Assembly: GCF_024721995.1 (NCBI RefSeq)
Contig: NZ_JANQBC010000005.1
Location: 186,001 to 250,000 of the forward strand
Reading direction: 5' to 3'
DNA: 64,000 nt
From: Paenibacillus radicibacter
GTDB taxonomy: Bacteria; Bacillota; Bacilli; Paenibacillales; NBRC-103111
Shown: piece by piece, positions 34,932 through 43,087 of the stretch
Position numbering within the stretch: position 1 is the first letter of the stretch
How the letters are laid out: each line of letters opens with the position of its first letter
Translations under genes and position numbers: made by a program
Notes under the pieces: model-generated
What the model was told of the DNA's origin: nothing
The model's database searches: none
The model's input: only the letters and a program-made list of their open reading frames with translations

Positions 34932-35867
34932 ATGAAATCTCACAATTTTCCAGCATATCTTTATACATATGCTTGTCATGAGGATGAAATGTCTTTATGC
35001 ACATTAGAACTCAAAAGTCTGTTCGGACAAGTACCACAGCATAACTATATAGAAAGTCATTATAACATTAATCCGAGCCGAAGTCCGTTTTTTAAATTGC
35101 AGCTAGAAGTGCTGTACGCAGGACAAAGTGTGCAGGAGATTGCCGAGCAAGTTGGTGCAATTGAACTTGGTGGAGCAACTTTTAAAGTGGTATATATCGA
35201 GAATGATAATGCGATCACATATGAAGAAGAACGCCTCATAGAGCGGGAGATTGGAGCGAGTGTACGCGGAAAAGCGGACATGCGTAAGCCTGAGCGGATA
35301 TTTGGAATTATTCGCGCAGGAAATAGGTGGTTATTTGGGTCTTATCGGAAGAATGAAGCGTTGTGGCTGAAGCATATGAAGAAACCTCAGAATTATTCAA
35401 CCGCGCTTAGTACTCGGGTGGCTAGAGCTATTGTAAATATTGCCGCTCCGCGAGTAGAAGGTGTCACGGTCATTGATCCGTGTTGTGGAATTGGTACGGT
35501 AGTCATTGAAGCGCTATCGATGGGGATAAAGATGGTTGGATCGGATATTAATCCGATGGCTATTCGTGGTGCACGTGCGAATCTAGAACACTTTGGCTAT
35601 CCGCAGGTTGTCACCATTCAAGATATGACGACATTAGAAGGACACTATGATGTTGCGATTCTTGATATGCCTTATAATCTATGCTCGGTACTCCCAGAAC
35701 GTGAACGATTGATGATGTTAGAGCGTGTTCATGCTTTAGCGGACAAGGTAATTATTGTAACACTTGAGGAGATGGATGAAGCGATTTTAGCGGCAGGACT
35801 TGCTATTGGGGAGCGGTGTGTCGTGAATAAAGGGAAATTTGCAAGACAGGTGATCGTCTGTACGTAA
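34932..35867 (+). CDS. Trm11-like SAM-dependent RNA methyltransferase
   Basis: A 311-residue protein with a THUMP-like N-terminal region (about 1-150), then a Rossmann methyltransferase domain: TVIDPCCGIGTVVIEALSMG (motif I), VGSDINPMAIRGARANLEHFG and the catalytic DMPYNL loop (D/N-PPY type). This fits the UPF0020/Trm11 group that makes N2-methylguanosine in tRNA. ATG at 34932 follows GGTGGGAG; the upstream in-frame ATG at 34905 lacks a site. Confidence 0.82.
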   Translation: MKSHNFPAYLYTYACHEDEMSLCTLELKSLFGQVPQHNYIESHYNINPSRSPFFKLQLEVLYAGQSVQEIAEQVGAIELGGATFKVVYIENDNAITYEEERLIEREIGASVRGKADMRKPERIFGIIRAGNRWLFGSYRKNEALWLKHMKKPQNYSTALSTRVARAIVNIAAPRVEGVTVIDPCCGIGTVVIEALSMGIKMVGSDINPMAIRGARANLEHFGYPQVVTIQDMTTLEGHYDVAILDMPYNLCSVLPERERLMMLERVHALADKVIIVTLEEMDEAILAAGLAIGERCVVNKGKFARQVIVCT

Positions 35868-35964
35868 GTTTCATGTAATTGGCATCGATTCCTAGTTTCA
35901 GTAAAAAAACCATTATTTTGGCAGTGTTGGTGGGTGTGAGAAATGATACACTTTGAACGTGTAA

Positions 35965-36084
35965 AATAGGCCGAGACCAGCACAGGTGCGGGGGAACCAA
36001 AGTTTTGGGGTGAAATCACAATTGTGATCGGGTATTACTCTTTAATCCGAACCCGTCAGCTAACCTCGTAGGCGATAATAAGGA
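35965..36084 (+). ncRNA. c-di-AMP riboswitch (ydaO/yuaA class)
   Basis: Conserved ydaO blocks occur in order: GGCCGAGACC, GGGGAACCA, TTGGGGTGAAATC, GGGTATTACTCTTT, CCGAACCCGTCAGCTAACCTCGTAGGCG. The region ends 9 bp before the CAP-domain gene and abuts its ribosome site (AAGGAGAG). No intrinsic terminator follows it, so control may be translational. In this class c-di-AMP binding turns expression off. Confidence 0.93.
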
Positions 36085-36093
36085 GAGAGGAAT

Positions 36094-36879
36094 ATGAAAC
36101 AAAGGTTGAAGAAAGTAGTAGTTACAGGAGCGCTTGCAGTTACCATGCTTGCATCCACAGGAATGGTGAACGTCGCACAAGCATCTACAGGAAATCAGGG
36201 GAGCACAATTTCATTCCAAGATTTATTGAAATCGGGTAATTGCAATTTGAATGAATTGATGAAATTATTTTCCCATAACTTCCAAGGAGGATTTGTGTGG
36301 AATGGATCCAATTGCTTACTTCCTAACATCGGCAATGGAATTATTATTAAACCGGATGTTGTAAATCCAACTCCAAAGCCTGAGAAACCAGTAACACCAG
36401 AGAAGCCGGTAACTCCAGAGCCAACACCGAAGCCAGAGCCAACGCCAAAACCTGAAACACCGAAGCCAACACCAGATCCTTCGGAGAAGCCAGTTGTATC
36501 AGATGAAGCGAGCAAGTTTGCGAGTGAAGTCCTAGTTCTTGTTAACAAGGAGCGTACGAAAGCAGGTCTTTCCCCGCTTAAGATGGACAATGCGAAGCTA
36601 AACAATATGGCGATGGACAAAGCGAAGGACATGGTGAAGAATAACTACTTCGATCATAACTCTCCAACTTATGGTTCGCCATTTGATATGATGAAGAAAT
36701 ATGGCGTCACTTACCGCGCTGCAGGTGAGAACATTGCCAAAGGCCAACGATCCGCACAAGAAGTGATGAACTCTTGGATGAACAGCAGCGGTCACAGACA
36801 GAATATTCTTAGCCCGAACTTTACAACGATAGGTATCGCACACTATCAAGGGGTATGGGTACAAGCATTCATTGGATAA
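36094..36879 (+). CDS. Secreted CAP-domain (SCP/YkwD-like) protein
   Basis: A 261-residue protein with a Sec signal peptide (cleavage near VAQAS, residue 30), an N-terminal segment of about 55 residues, a Pro-rich linker of KPEKPVTPE/PTPKPE repeats (about 90-130), and a C-terminal CAP domain (about 140-261) with YFDHNSPTYGSPFDMM, AAGENIAKG and SSGHRQNIL. Bacillus relatives are cell-wall or spore-coat associated. The riboswitch ties its synthesis to c-di-AMP, in line with wall and osmotic control of that regulon. Confidence 0.92.
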   Translation: MKQRLKKVVVTGALAVTMLASTGMVNVAQASTGNQGSTISFQDLLKSGNCNLNELMKLFSHNFQGGFVWNGSNCLLPNIGNGIIIKPDVVNPTPKPEKPVTPEKPVTPEPTPKPEPTPKPETPKPTPDPSEKPVVSDEASKFASEVLVLVNKERTKAGLSPLKMDNAKLNNMAMDKAKDMVKNNYFDHNSPTYGSPFDMMKKYGVTYRAAGENIAKGQRSAQEVMNSWMNSSGHRQNILSPNFTTIGIAHYQGVWVQAFIG

Positions 36880-36888
36880 ATCATAAAT

Positions 36889-36936
36889 AGAGCTAACGGC
36901 ATGTCCCAATCGGACGAGTTGCCGTTAGCTCTTTGT
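36889..36936 (+). terminator. Terminator between CAP gene and second ger operon
   Basis: AGAGCTAACGGCA (36889-36901) pairs perfectly with 36920-36932. It is followed by TTTG on the plus strand and may work both ways. Confidence 0.8.
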
Positions 36937-36938
36937 TG

Positions 36939-37163
36939 TTAATTGAGGAAATCAGTAAATGGTTTGTAGAGCATGACCAAATACTTATCAAAACCGGGTA
37001 GATCAGGGAACACAATGATGATAATGGCTGCGAGCCAGCTGATCATACTGATCATAATGATCGCACGCTTATCTTTCTTCTGATCCGATTGGAGTGACTT
37101 TACCTCCAATAAAATAATGACAATAGTTAAGAGTGTCACTCCGAGCATGTAATAAGCCTTCAT
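36939..37163 (-). CDS. Small two-helix membrane protein in ger operon
   Basis: A 74-residue protein: helix at about 4-20 (MLGVTLLTIVIILLEV), polar loop KSLQSDQKKDKRA, helix at about 35-52 (IIMISMISWLAAIIIIVF). It overlaps the end of gerC by ATGA and has GAGGTGA ahead of it, so it is the last gene of the leftward germination operon. Size and topology recall the small D subunits found with some Ger receptors, which are proposed to modulate receptor function; that identity is inferred. Confidence 0.7.
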   Translation of the reverse strand: MKAYYMLGVTLLTIVIILLEVKSLQSDQKKDKRAIIMISMISWLAAIIIIVFPDLPGFDKYLVMLYKPFTDFLN

Positions 37164-38388
37164 TGGGTCACCTCATCATCTGGAACTCCCGCTGGCGTTG
37201 TTCGTTTACCAGGTTCACGTATATGAATTTTAATCTTCAGATCAACATCAACTTGAGAAAATTTATCTTTCCAATCTGCTTTTACTTCTCTCCACTCTTT
37301 GGGATATTTACGATGGAACATATCACCAAATGAGAGAATATCGGATTTGTACTTGTTTTGTATAAGATCTAGAGATAGCCGAATGTGTTTACGGATTTGC
37401 TGTTCAATTTTTCGTTCCACCATACTTGTTACTTCACTTTTTATCATATTGAGTGAGTGAGTAGAGTTTTGCAGAATATCGTAGTCATAGTCTAATGTTG
37501 CAATGACTTTCCATTTTCCGTTTTCGATTACTGGCTTTAACTTTGTATTGCCTTGCCTCATTTTTGCCGTTATATAACCAGAACCGTCTGGCGCGGATAT
37601 ACTTGTAACCGTCTTACGTAATTCATTACGCAACCATAGGACACCTTCTGTTTCCTCATTATCCAGCGTGCCAATTAGTTTAGCATCATTGAAGATTGCT
37701 GCACCGGCTAAGAATGGGATTAATTGATTCTGATTTTGATTTTGAGAGCTTTTATCGGCATTAATTACTTGGATATAAGGAAGCAGTCCACTAGCAGAAT
37801 CACTAACCAGCATCACTAACCAGCATCACTAACCAGCATGTCTTGGAATGCGCCTGCTCGAAGCGGAACACCTACTTTTAGCACAGCTAAATTATGAAGC
37901 ACTTCCGCGGTGGATTTATTAAGAGGCGGCTTTAGTTCAAGCATTTGCTTGGCTTTCCCTTGTGAAATATAAAAGTAAGCATTACCTCTTGTCTTCGGCT
38001 CTCGCATGATATAGTCAAGGTGGGGACGAACCCCTTCGGAAGTAACTTCTTTGCTGGCAATAAATACTTCGCACTGTCCCCAAAATATGGAGCGAGGTAA
38101 ACTTTTTTGTAGATTGTTTACGGCTTCTGCAACGGTATGACCGACCCCTGATCGAACGAGAAGCTGGCTGGAACCTCCGCCGCCCTCTGACCCACCTGAA
38201 CTTCCCGCAGATTTTGGTACATAGATTTGAATAGATAGTTCATACATGTCTTTATTATATTTATCAATGGCAGCCGATGTAACGATCGCAAGCATATTGA
38301 TTTCTTTGCGATCCCAACATCCCATTAGGAATACCATACAGATCAGTAGAAGTGTACTGCGATAAATATGTTTCGAAGGAGTTCTCAC
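37160..38388 (-). pseudogene. Ger(x)C lipoprotein gene split by a 13-bp repeat
   Basis: Two frames together make one Ger(x)C protein. 38388-37816 (190 residues) has lipobox LMGC (Cys24) and GCWDRKEINMLAIVTSAAIDKY, and stops in the repeat. 37816-37160 (218 residues) resumes DSASGLLPYIQVINAD and carries the C-terminal domain. The break is a threefold 13-bp repeat (37801-37839). With one copy the reading frame is continuous (DMLVSDSASG). The stop and the next GTG share a G (TAGTG), so re-initiation could still yield a second chain. Confidence 0.85.
37801..37839 (-). repeat. Three tandem 13-bp repeats inside gerC
   Basis: CACTAACCAGCAT occurs three times head to tail with no mismatch. Thirteen is not a multiple of three, so a change of copy number by one alters the frame. 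One or four copies keep gerC open; two or three break it. Confidence 0.95.
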
Positions 38389-39494
38389 GTGAATCGACTC
38401 CTTATCCCTTTTTTAAGCTTCTTCTGAAAGATGGCAATCAGTAGGATGATACTTGGGATGACGAGATTGAAGGTGAAGAGATAGAAAGGTTCATACCCTT
38501 CAATAGAGCTGAACAATTCTTGTGTACTCGGCAATGACCATTGACCAAGTGCGAGCAGTAATATCGTATAGGGAAACACAATATGCTTGTAATCCGAAAG
38601 TTTGAAAACTTGTGCGGTACCTAGTACCGAAGCATAGAAGAATACGGACAATTTGGTGAAAGTAGCAAGTACCCAGAATGCCATAACAAGAGCTTCTAGG
38701 TGATTGAGCAGACCTGGGAAGCTAATGTTCTCCGCAAGGAGCATCATGGTGTACATATAAGCTTTGGTGGACGTTCCAAGGATCATGAAACACGTCATGT
38801 TAATGAGAATTAAAGTGGCAACGACTACAAGAGCAGATATTGCCGTCCAACGTACTACTTTTTTTGGCTTATTCAAATACGGGATAAGAAAACTGATGAT
38901 AAAAAATTCTGAAAGCCAGCCTTGAATCATGAATGATCCTTTGTATGAGGGAAGAACCCCAAATTCGAATACAGGTAGAATATTCGCTGGTTTGATTGTA
39001 GGGAGATTAAGAAAACAAGTAGCAAGTACGAGGCACAGGACAATTGGAACAGTAAACTGAGCTGTTCGGCACATGACTTCAAGACCGCTGCGTACATTGT
39101 AGGCAGCAGTCAACAAGATCGAGCCCATAATGACTGGAACGGGTGTATATTGAAAGAAATTACCAGTGAGAAACTGTGCATTTTCACGTAGAATCGTTGC
39201 GATTGCTTGCAATAGAAAAATAATGTAAATGATCGCCACGATTTTACCTGCGACTTTTCCGATCACACGTGGGATATATTCGATAAACGTCTGATTGGGG
39301 AACAATCGGCTTAATTTATAGGCTAAGAAAATCGCAAGAAAACCAGTGATAAACCCGAATAGAGGAGAAAACCACAAGTCGCGATCTGCTTGTCTGGACA
39401 CAACAAAGGGAGAGATTAACATTCCGGTAGCAATAATGTAGGGATACATTAAGAGACTTAGTTGTTGAGGTGTAATTTTCCCTTTTTCGATCAT
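38385..39494 (-). CDS. Spore germination receptor B subunit (second operon)
   Basis: A 369-residue GerAB-type protein with about ten helices, starting EKGKITPQQLSLLMYPYIIATGMLISPFVVSRQADRDLWFSP as in typical B subunits. AAGGAA precedes the ATG. The stop overlaps gerC (GTGA). It should bind the germinant recognised by this receptor. Confidence 0.92.
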   Translation of the reverse strand: MIEKGKITPQQLSLLMYPYIIATGMLISPFVVSRQADRDLWFSPLFGFITGFLAIFLAYKLSRLFPNQTFIEYIPRVIGKVAGKIVAIIYIIFLLQAIATILRENAQFLTGNFFQYTPVPVIMGSILLTAAYNVRSGLEVMCRTAQFTVPIVLCLVLATCFLNLPTIKPANILPVFEFGVLPSYKGSFMIQGWLSEFFIISFLIPYLNKPKKVVRWTAISALVVVATLILINMTCFMILGTSTKAYMYTMMLLAENISFPGLLNHLEALVMAFWVLATFTKLSVFFYASVLGTAQVFKLSDYKHIVFPYTILLLALGQWSLPSTQELFSSIEGYEPFYLFTFNLVIPSIILLIAIFQKKLKKGIRSRFT

Positions 39495-39508
39495 AGGTAT
39501 ATTCCTTC

Positions 39509-41008
39509 TTATTGGTTATTTTTATCGTCGGGTGGTTTCATTTTGGGTGTTCTTTGACGGGTCTTATTATATTCGCCTGTAAAGTGCGGACGCGTCGTAT
39601 ACTGCCAGCCTGGGGCGCGTATTAGTACATCTTTCATTGATTGGAAGTTTACTGGCCCAAGAGGTGAAAAGAAAGGCACGCCAAATGAACGTAAAGAACA
39701 TAAACGAATGAGCAAAATGAGCAGGCATAGGATGATCCCGAGCAATCCCAATGTGCCAGCAAAGAGCATAATCGGGAAGCGGATTAATCGGATGGCAATC
39801 CCTGCTGAATAACGTGGTAACATCAGTGAGGCAATCCCTGTAATGGCTACAACCATCACCATTGGAGCAGAGACAATTCCTGCTGCTGTTGCAGCATCTC
39901 CAATCACCAGAGCTCCAACAATACTAATTGTTGAACCAATTTGTTTGGGCATCTTCGTACCCGCCTCTCGCAGCGCTTCAAAGAAAATTTCCATAATAAA
40001 CGCTTCAACTAAGGCGGGAAAAGGTAGGTTTTCCCTAGACTGCGCAATCGTATTAAATAAGTTGGTCGGTACCATCTCCTGATGGAACGTCAGTACGGCT
40101 ATATAGATGGAAGGCAGTAATAGTGATATTAATAGGAAGAAGAACCGCAACCAGCGCAGTACCGTGACAAAGATGAAATTCTGATAATAGTCCTCAACGC
40201 CTTGCAGCAGGGAGAAGAATGTGATCGGCGCGATCAGAGCAAAGGGGGATCCGTCTACGATAATTGCAGCTCGTCCTTCAAGAAGATTGGCAGCGACAAC
40301 ATCCGGGCGCTCCGTGTTCTCTAGCTGTGGGAATAAAGAATAGGGCGAGTCTTTAATCAGTTCCTCGATATAGTAAGAATCTATAATCCCATCTATATCA
40401 ATGCGGGCGATTCGGTGTTTGATCTCATCGATCAAAGCTTTATTTGCCAATCCCTCTACATAGGTAATCACGACATTGGTCTGTGTATATCGACCGACAA
40501 CTACGGCTTGCATTTTGAGTAAGGGGCTTTTGATACGTCTACGCAAGAGAGACATATTGACTCCAATTGCCTCTGTGAAGCCTTCGCGAGGCCCACGTAC
40601 AACGGATTCAGCGGAAGGTTCTTGAATGCTGCGCTTCTCCATTTTGGCCATGCCTAATGAATAGCCTTGATTATCTCCCTCAACGAGAAGAATGGCATTA
40701 CCTGCTGAGATTTGCATCGAACACTCATATAAGTTTTGATTTATTTTTACATTCGAGGTCACTAACTGATGATTTAGCAAATCTTCTATGCTATTCATTT
40801 GCTTCGCGTTCATTAGAGAATTAAGTACAGATTGATCAATTAGTTCAGTATTGGTCATTCCATCTAGATAAACGATCACAGCATCAACTTGATTTGCAAT
40901 CTTAAACGAGCGATACACCATATCCACACTGTCGGAATAAATCATTTTCAATTCATTTATATTGGCCCTAAGATCGGATGTGAGGTTGATATTTTTTAGT
41001 TGCTCCAT
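39509..41008 (-). CDS. Spore germination receptor A subunit (second operon)
   Basis: A 499-residue GerAA-type protein: soluble N-terminal region with RGPREGFTEAIGVNMSLLRRRIKSP and SPYSLFPQLENTERPDVVAANLLEGR, then membrane helices with ENLPFPALVEAFIMEIFFEALREAGTKMPKQIG. The operon order here is A-B-C plus a small gene, unlike the B-A-C operon at 6.8-10.5 kb. No good ribosome site is seen before the ATG, so the true start is slightly uncertain. Confidence 0.92.
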   Translation of the reverse strand: MEQLKNINLTSDLRANINELKMIYSDSVDMVYRSFKIANQVDAVIVYLDGMTNTELIDQSVLNSLMNAKQMNSIEDLLNHQLVTSNVKINQNLYECSMQISAGNAILLVEGDNQGYSLGMAKMEKRSIQEPSAESVVRGPREGFTEAIGVNMSLLRRRIKSPLLKMQAVVVGRYTQTNVVITYVEGLANKALIDEIKHRIARIDIDGIIDSYYIEELIKDSPYSLFPQLENTERPDVVAANLLEGRAAIIVDGSPFALIAPITFFSLLQGVEDYYQNFIFVTVLRWLRFFFLLISLLLPSIYIAVLTFHQEMVPTNLFNTIAQSRENLPFPALVEAFIMEIFFEALREAGTKMPKQIGSTISIVGALVIGDAATAAGIVSAPMVMVVAITGIASLMLPRYSAGIAIRLIRFPIMLFAGTLGLLGIILCLLILLIRLCSLRSFGVPFFSPLGPVNFQSMKDVLIRAPGWQYTTRPHFTGEYNKTRQRTPKMKPPDDKNNQ

Positions 41009-41182
41009 TAGATTTGATGGTTTTAAAATGGTTATTCCTCCATCCGCTTCATGAATTTGCTATGTATTGTTTCCTGAAATTCAATTGAATATTATAATTT
41101 TTCGTTGATTAGGCAAATAGTTAAGGCTTATCTTTTCTTTTACAATGAAACTATCCAAGAACCAAGGCAAGGAGCTAACGAA

Positions 41183-42142
41183 ATGGCTGAAATCAAGCTT
41201 GAACCGAAAAAGACAGCGAAACAGATGAAGCAAACAAGTTTTGTTAAGCGTTTTCTTAAGCAATGGGAAATTCAGTTGATGGTCATTCCTGCATTGTTAT
41301 TTCTCTTTGTATTTAGTTACATACCGATGTATGGACTACTGACTTCTTTTCAGGAATACAACTTGTTCGAAGGTTTTTTCGCAAGTCCATGGGTAGGATT
41401 TATGCACTTTGAGATGTTTTTTAATTCTGCTGACGTATGGAACGTACTGCGAAATACGATTGTCATTAGTATGCTGAAGATGCTAATCGGATTTCCCGCT
41501 CCAATCATTCTAGCCCTCATGCTAAATGAAGTGAGAAAAATGGCATTCAAACGAGTTATTCAGACGATCAGTTATTTGCCGCATTTCCTATCATGGGTAA
41601 TTGTGTCGGGATTCGTAATTTCGCTTCTGTCAACGGATAACGGCAGTATCAACATCTTATTGCAGAAGCTGAACTTGATAGACGAGCCGATTAATTTCTT
41701 ATCCCTGCCTGAATATTTCTGGGGTATTCTCATCTCAACTGGGGTATGGAAGGAAGTTGGTTTTGCCTCTATCGTGTACTTAGCGGCGATTGCTGGGGTA
41801 GACCAACATATGTATGAAGCAGCTTCGATAGATGGTGCAAGTCGCTTTAAGCAAATCTACTTAATTACAATTCCTGCAATTATGCCAGTTATTATTATTT
41901 TTATGATATTAGCAATTGGGAATTTGCTCAGTGCAGGCTTTGAGGACATCTTGCTCTTAGCTAAGAATCAGGCGCTTCGAGAGGTATCCGATGTTATCGA
42001 TACTTATGTATTTAGAACAGGTGTGGAGAATCAGCGTTTCTCATATGCGACAGCAGTTGGACTATTTAAGGCGATCATCAGTGTTGGATTACTAACTTTA
42101 GCGAATACGATCGCGCGCAGATCGGGGCACAGCCTATGGTAA
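41183..42142 (+). CDS. Sugar ABC permease, LplB type (CUT1)
   Basis: A 319-residue permease with six helices, the LplB-type start (WEIQLMVIPALLFLFVFSYIPMYGLLTSFQEYN) and the EAA loop HMYEAASIDGASRFKQIYLITIPAI. ATG at 41183 follows AAGGAG by 8 bp; the ATG-containing extension from 41105 has no site. It pairs with the YtcP-like permease whose start overlaps this gene by 7 bp. An ATPase is not encoded nearby, which is common in such importers that share MsmX-type ATPases. Confidence 0.92.
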   Translation: MAEIKLEPKKTAKQMKQTSFVKRFLKQWEIQLMVIPALLFLFVFSYIPMYGLLTSFQEYNLFEGFFASPWVGFMHFEMFFNSADVWNVLRNTIVISMLKMLIGFPAPIILALMLNEVRKMAFKRVIQTISYLPHFLSWVIVSGFVISLLSTDNGSINILLQKLNLIDEPINFLSLPEYFWGILISTGVWKEVGFASIVYLAAIAGVDQHMYEAASIDGASRFKQIYLITIPAIMPVIIIFMILAIGNLLSAGFEDILLLAKNQALREVSDVIDTYVFRTGVENQRFSYATAVGLFKAIISVGLLTLANTIARRSGHSLW

Positions 42143-43032
42143 GAGTCGGATTTAGCGATAGAATCATGATTGTTTTTATCTACATTTTCTTGAGTGTACT
42201 AGGATTTGCAATGCTGTACCCCGTGTGGAATGCGGCTGTCATCTCCTTTAATACAGGAAGTGATACTGCGCTTGGTGGAATTACATTCTGGCCGCGGGCA
42301 TTCACTCTTGAGAATTATGAGATTGTATTTAAAGATAAACGGATCATTGATGGATTTATGATCTCAATTGCTCGTACCTTAGTCGGAACGTTTCTTGCGA
42401 CGCTTTGTACTGCCGTATTTGCTTATGGAATTTCAAAGCGCGAGCTCATCGGTCGCAAATATTACATGATCATGTGTATTGTTACGATGTATTTCAGTGG
42501 CGGTTTGATTCCTTCCTTCTTATTAATCCGTGAGCTTAATCTGATGGATACGTTCTGGGTTATGATTATTCCGGGGCTAATCAGTGTATGGAATATGATC
42601 ATCTTCCGAACTTTCTTCCAATCCCTTCCTGATGGACTAGAAGAGTCTGCGAAAATGGATGGATGCACAAGTTGGGGAATCTTCTTCAAAATTATCGTTC
42701 CGTTATCCGGTCCTGTTATCGCGACTTTAGGACTCTTTACGGCGATAGCGCACTGGAATGATTGGTTCGTACCTAGTATTTACATTAACAAGGTTGAGCT
42801 TCTGCCGATTCAGACAAAGTTAAAGCAGATTCTCGATTCCAATATTATTACCGAGCAGCTTGCGCAAATGGATGCAGCAGCAGCTGCACAGCTTAGTAAG
42901 ATGCAGAACATCACATCAAAGTCGCTATCGATGGCAACGATGATGGTTGCAACCGTTCCAATTATGATCGTATATCCATTCGTGCAGAAGTATTTTGTCA
43001 AAGGCGTCTTAGTTGGATCACTCAAAGAGTAG
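42136..43032 (+). CDS. Sugar ABC permease, YtcP/LplC type (CUT1)
   Basis: A 298-residue permease, six helices, with EAA loop LEESAKMDGCTSWGIFFKIIVPLSGPVIATLGLFTAIAHWNDWFVPSIYI and the conserved PFVQKYFVKGVLVGSLKE end. It forms the membrane channel with the previous gene product. The ATG lies within the end of the previous gene. Confidence 0.92.
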   Translation: MVRVGFSDRIMIVFIYIFLSVLGFAMLYPVWNAAVISFNTGSDTALGGITFWPRAFTLENYEIVFKDKRIIDGFMISIARTLVGTFLATLCTAVFAYGISKRELIGRKYYMIMCIVTMYFSGGLIPSFLLIRELNLMDTFWVMIIPGLISVWNMIIFRTFFQSLPDGLEESAKMDGCTSWGIFFKIIVPLSGPVIATLGLFTAIAHWNDWFVPSIYINKVELLPIQTKLKQILDSNIITEQLAQMDAAAAAQLSKMQNITSKSLSMATMMVATVPIMIVYPFVQKYFVKGVLVGSLKE

Positions 43033-43087
43033 TTTAGAGCCATGTGCTTTGAACCTATAAATGAAAAGAATGAAAGGGGTTTTGAAA

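Noticed and set aside
34553-34981. Plus-strand open frame of 142 codons
   Set aside because: It begins in a terminator and covers the whole of the opposite-strand YdjO-like gene, which has a good ribosome site and a conserved cysteine pattern.
36361-36490. Short repeats that could look like CRISPR
   Set aside because: They are in-frame codons of the Pro/Lys/Glu/Thr linker in the CAP protein; no regular repeat-spacer pattern exists here or elsewhere.
36195-36632. 145-codon frame antisense to the CAP-domain gene
   Set aside because: It mirrors the Pro-rich KPEPTP linker as Gly/Val/Ser/Phe repeats, an expected shadow.
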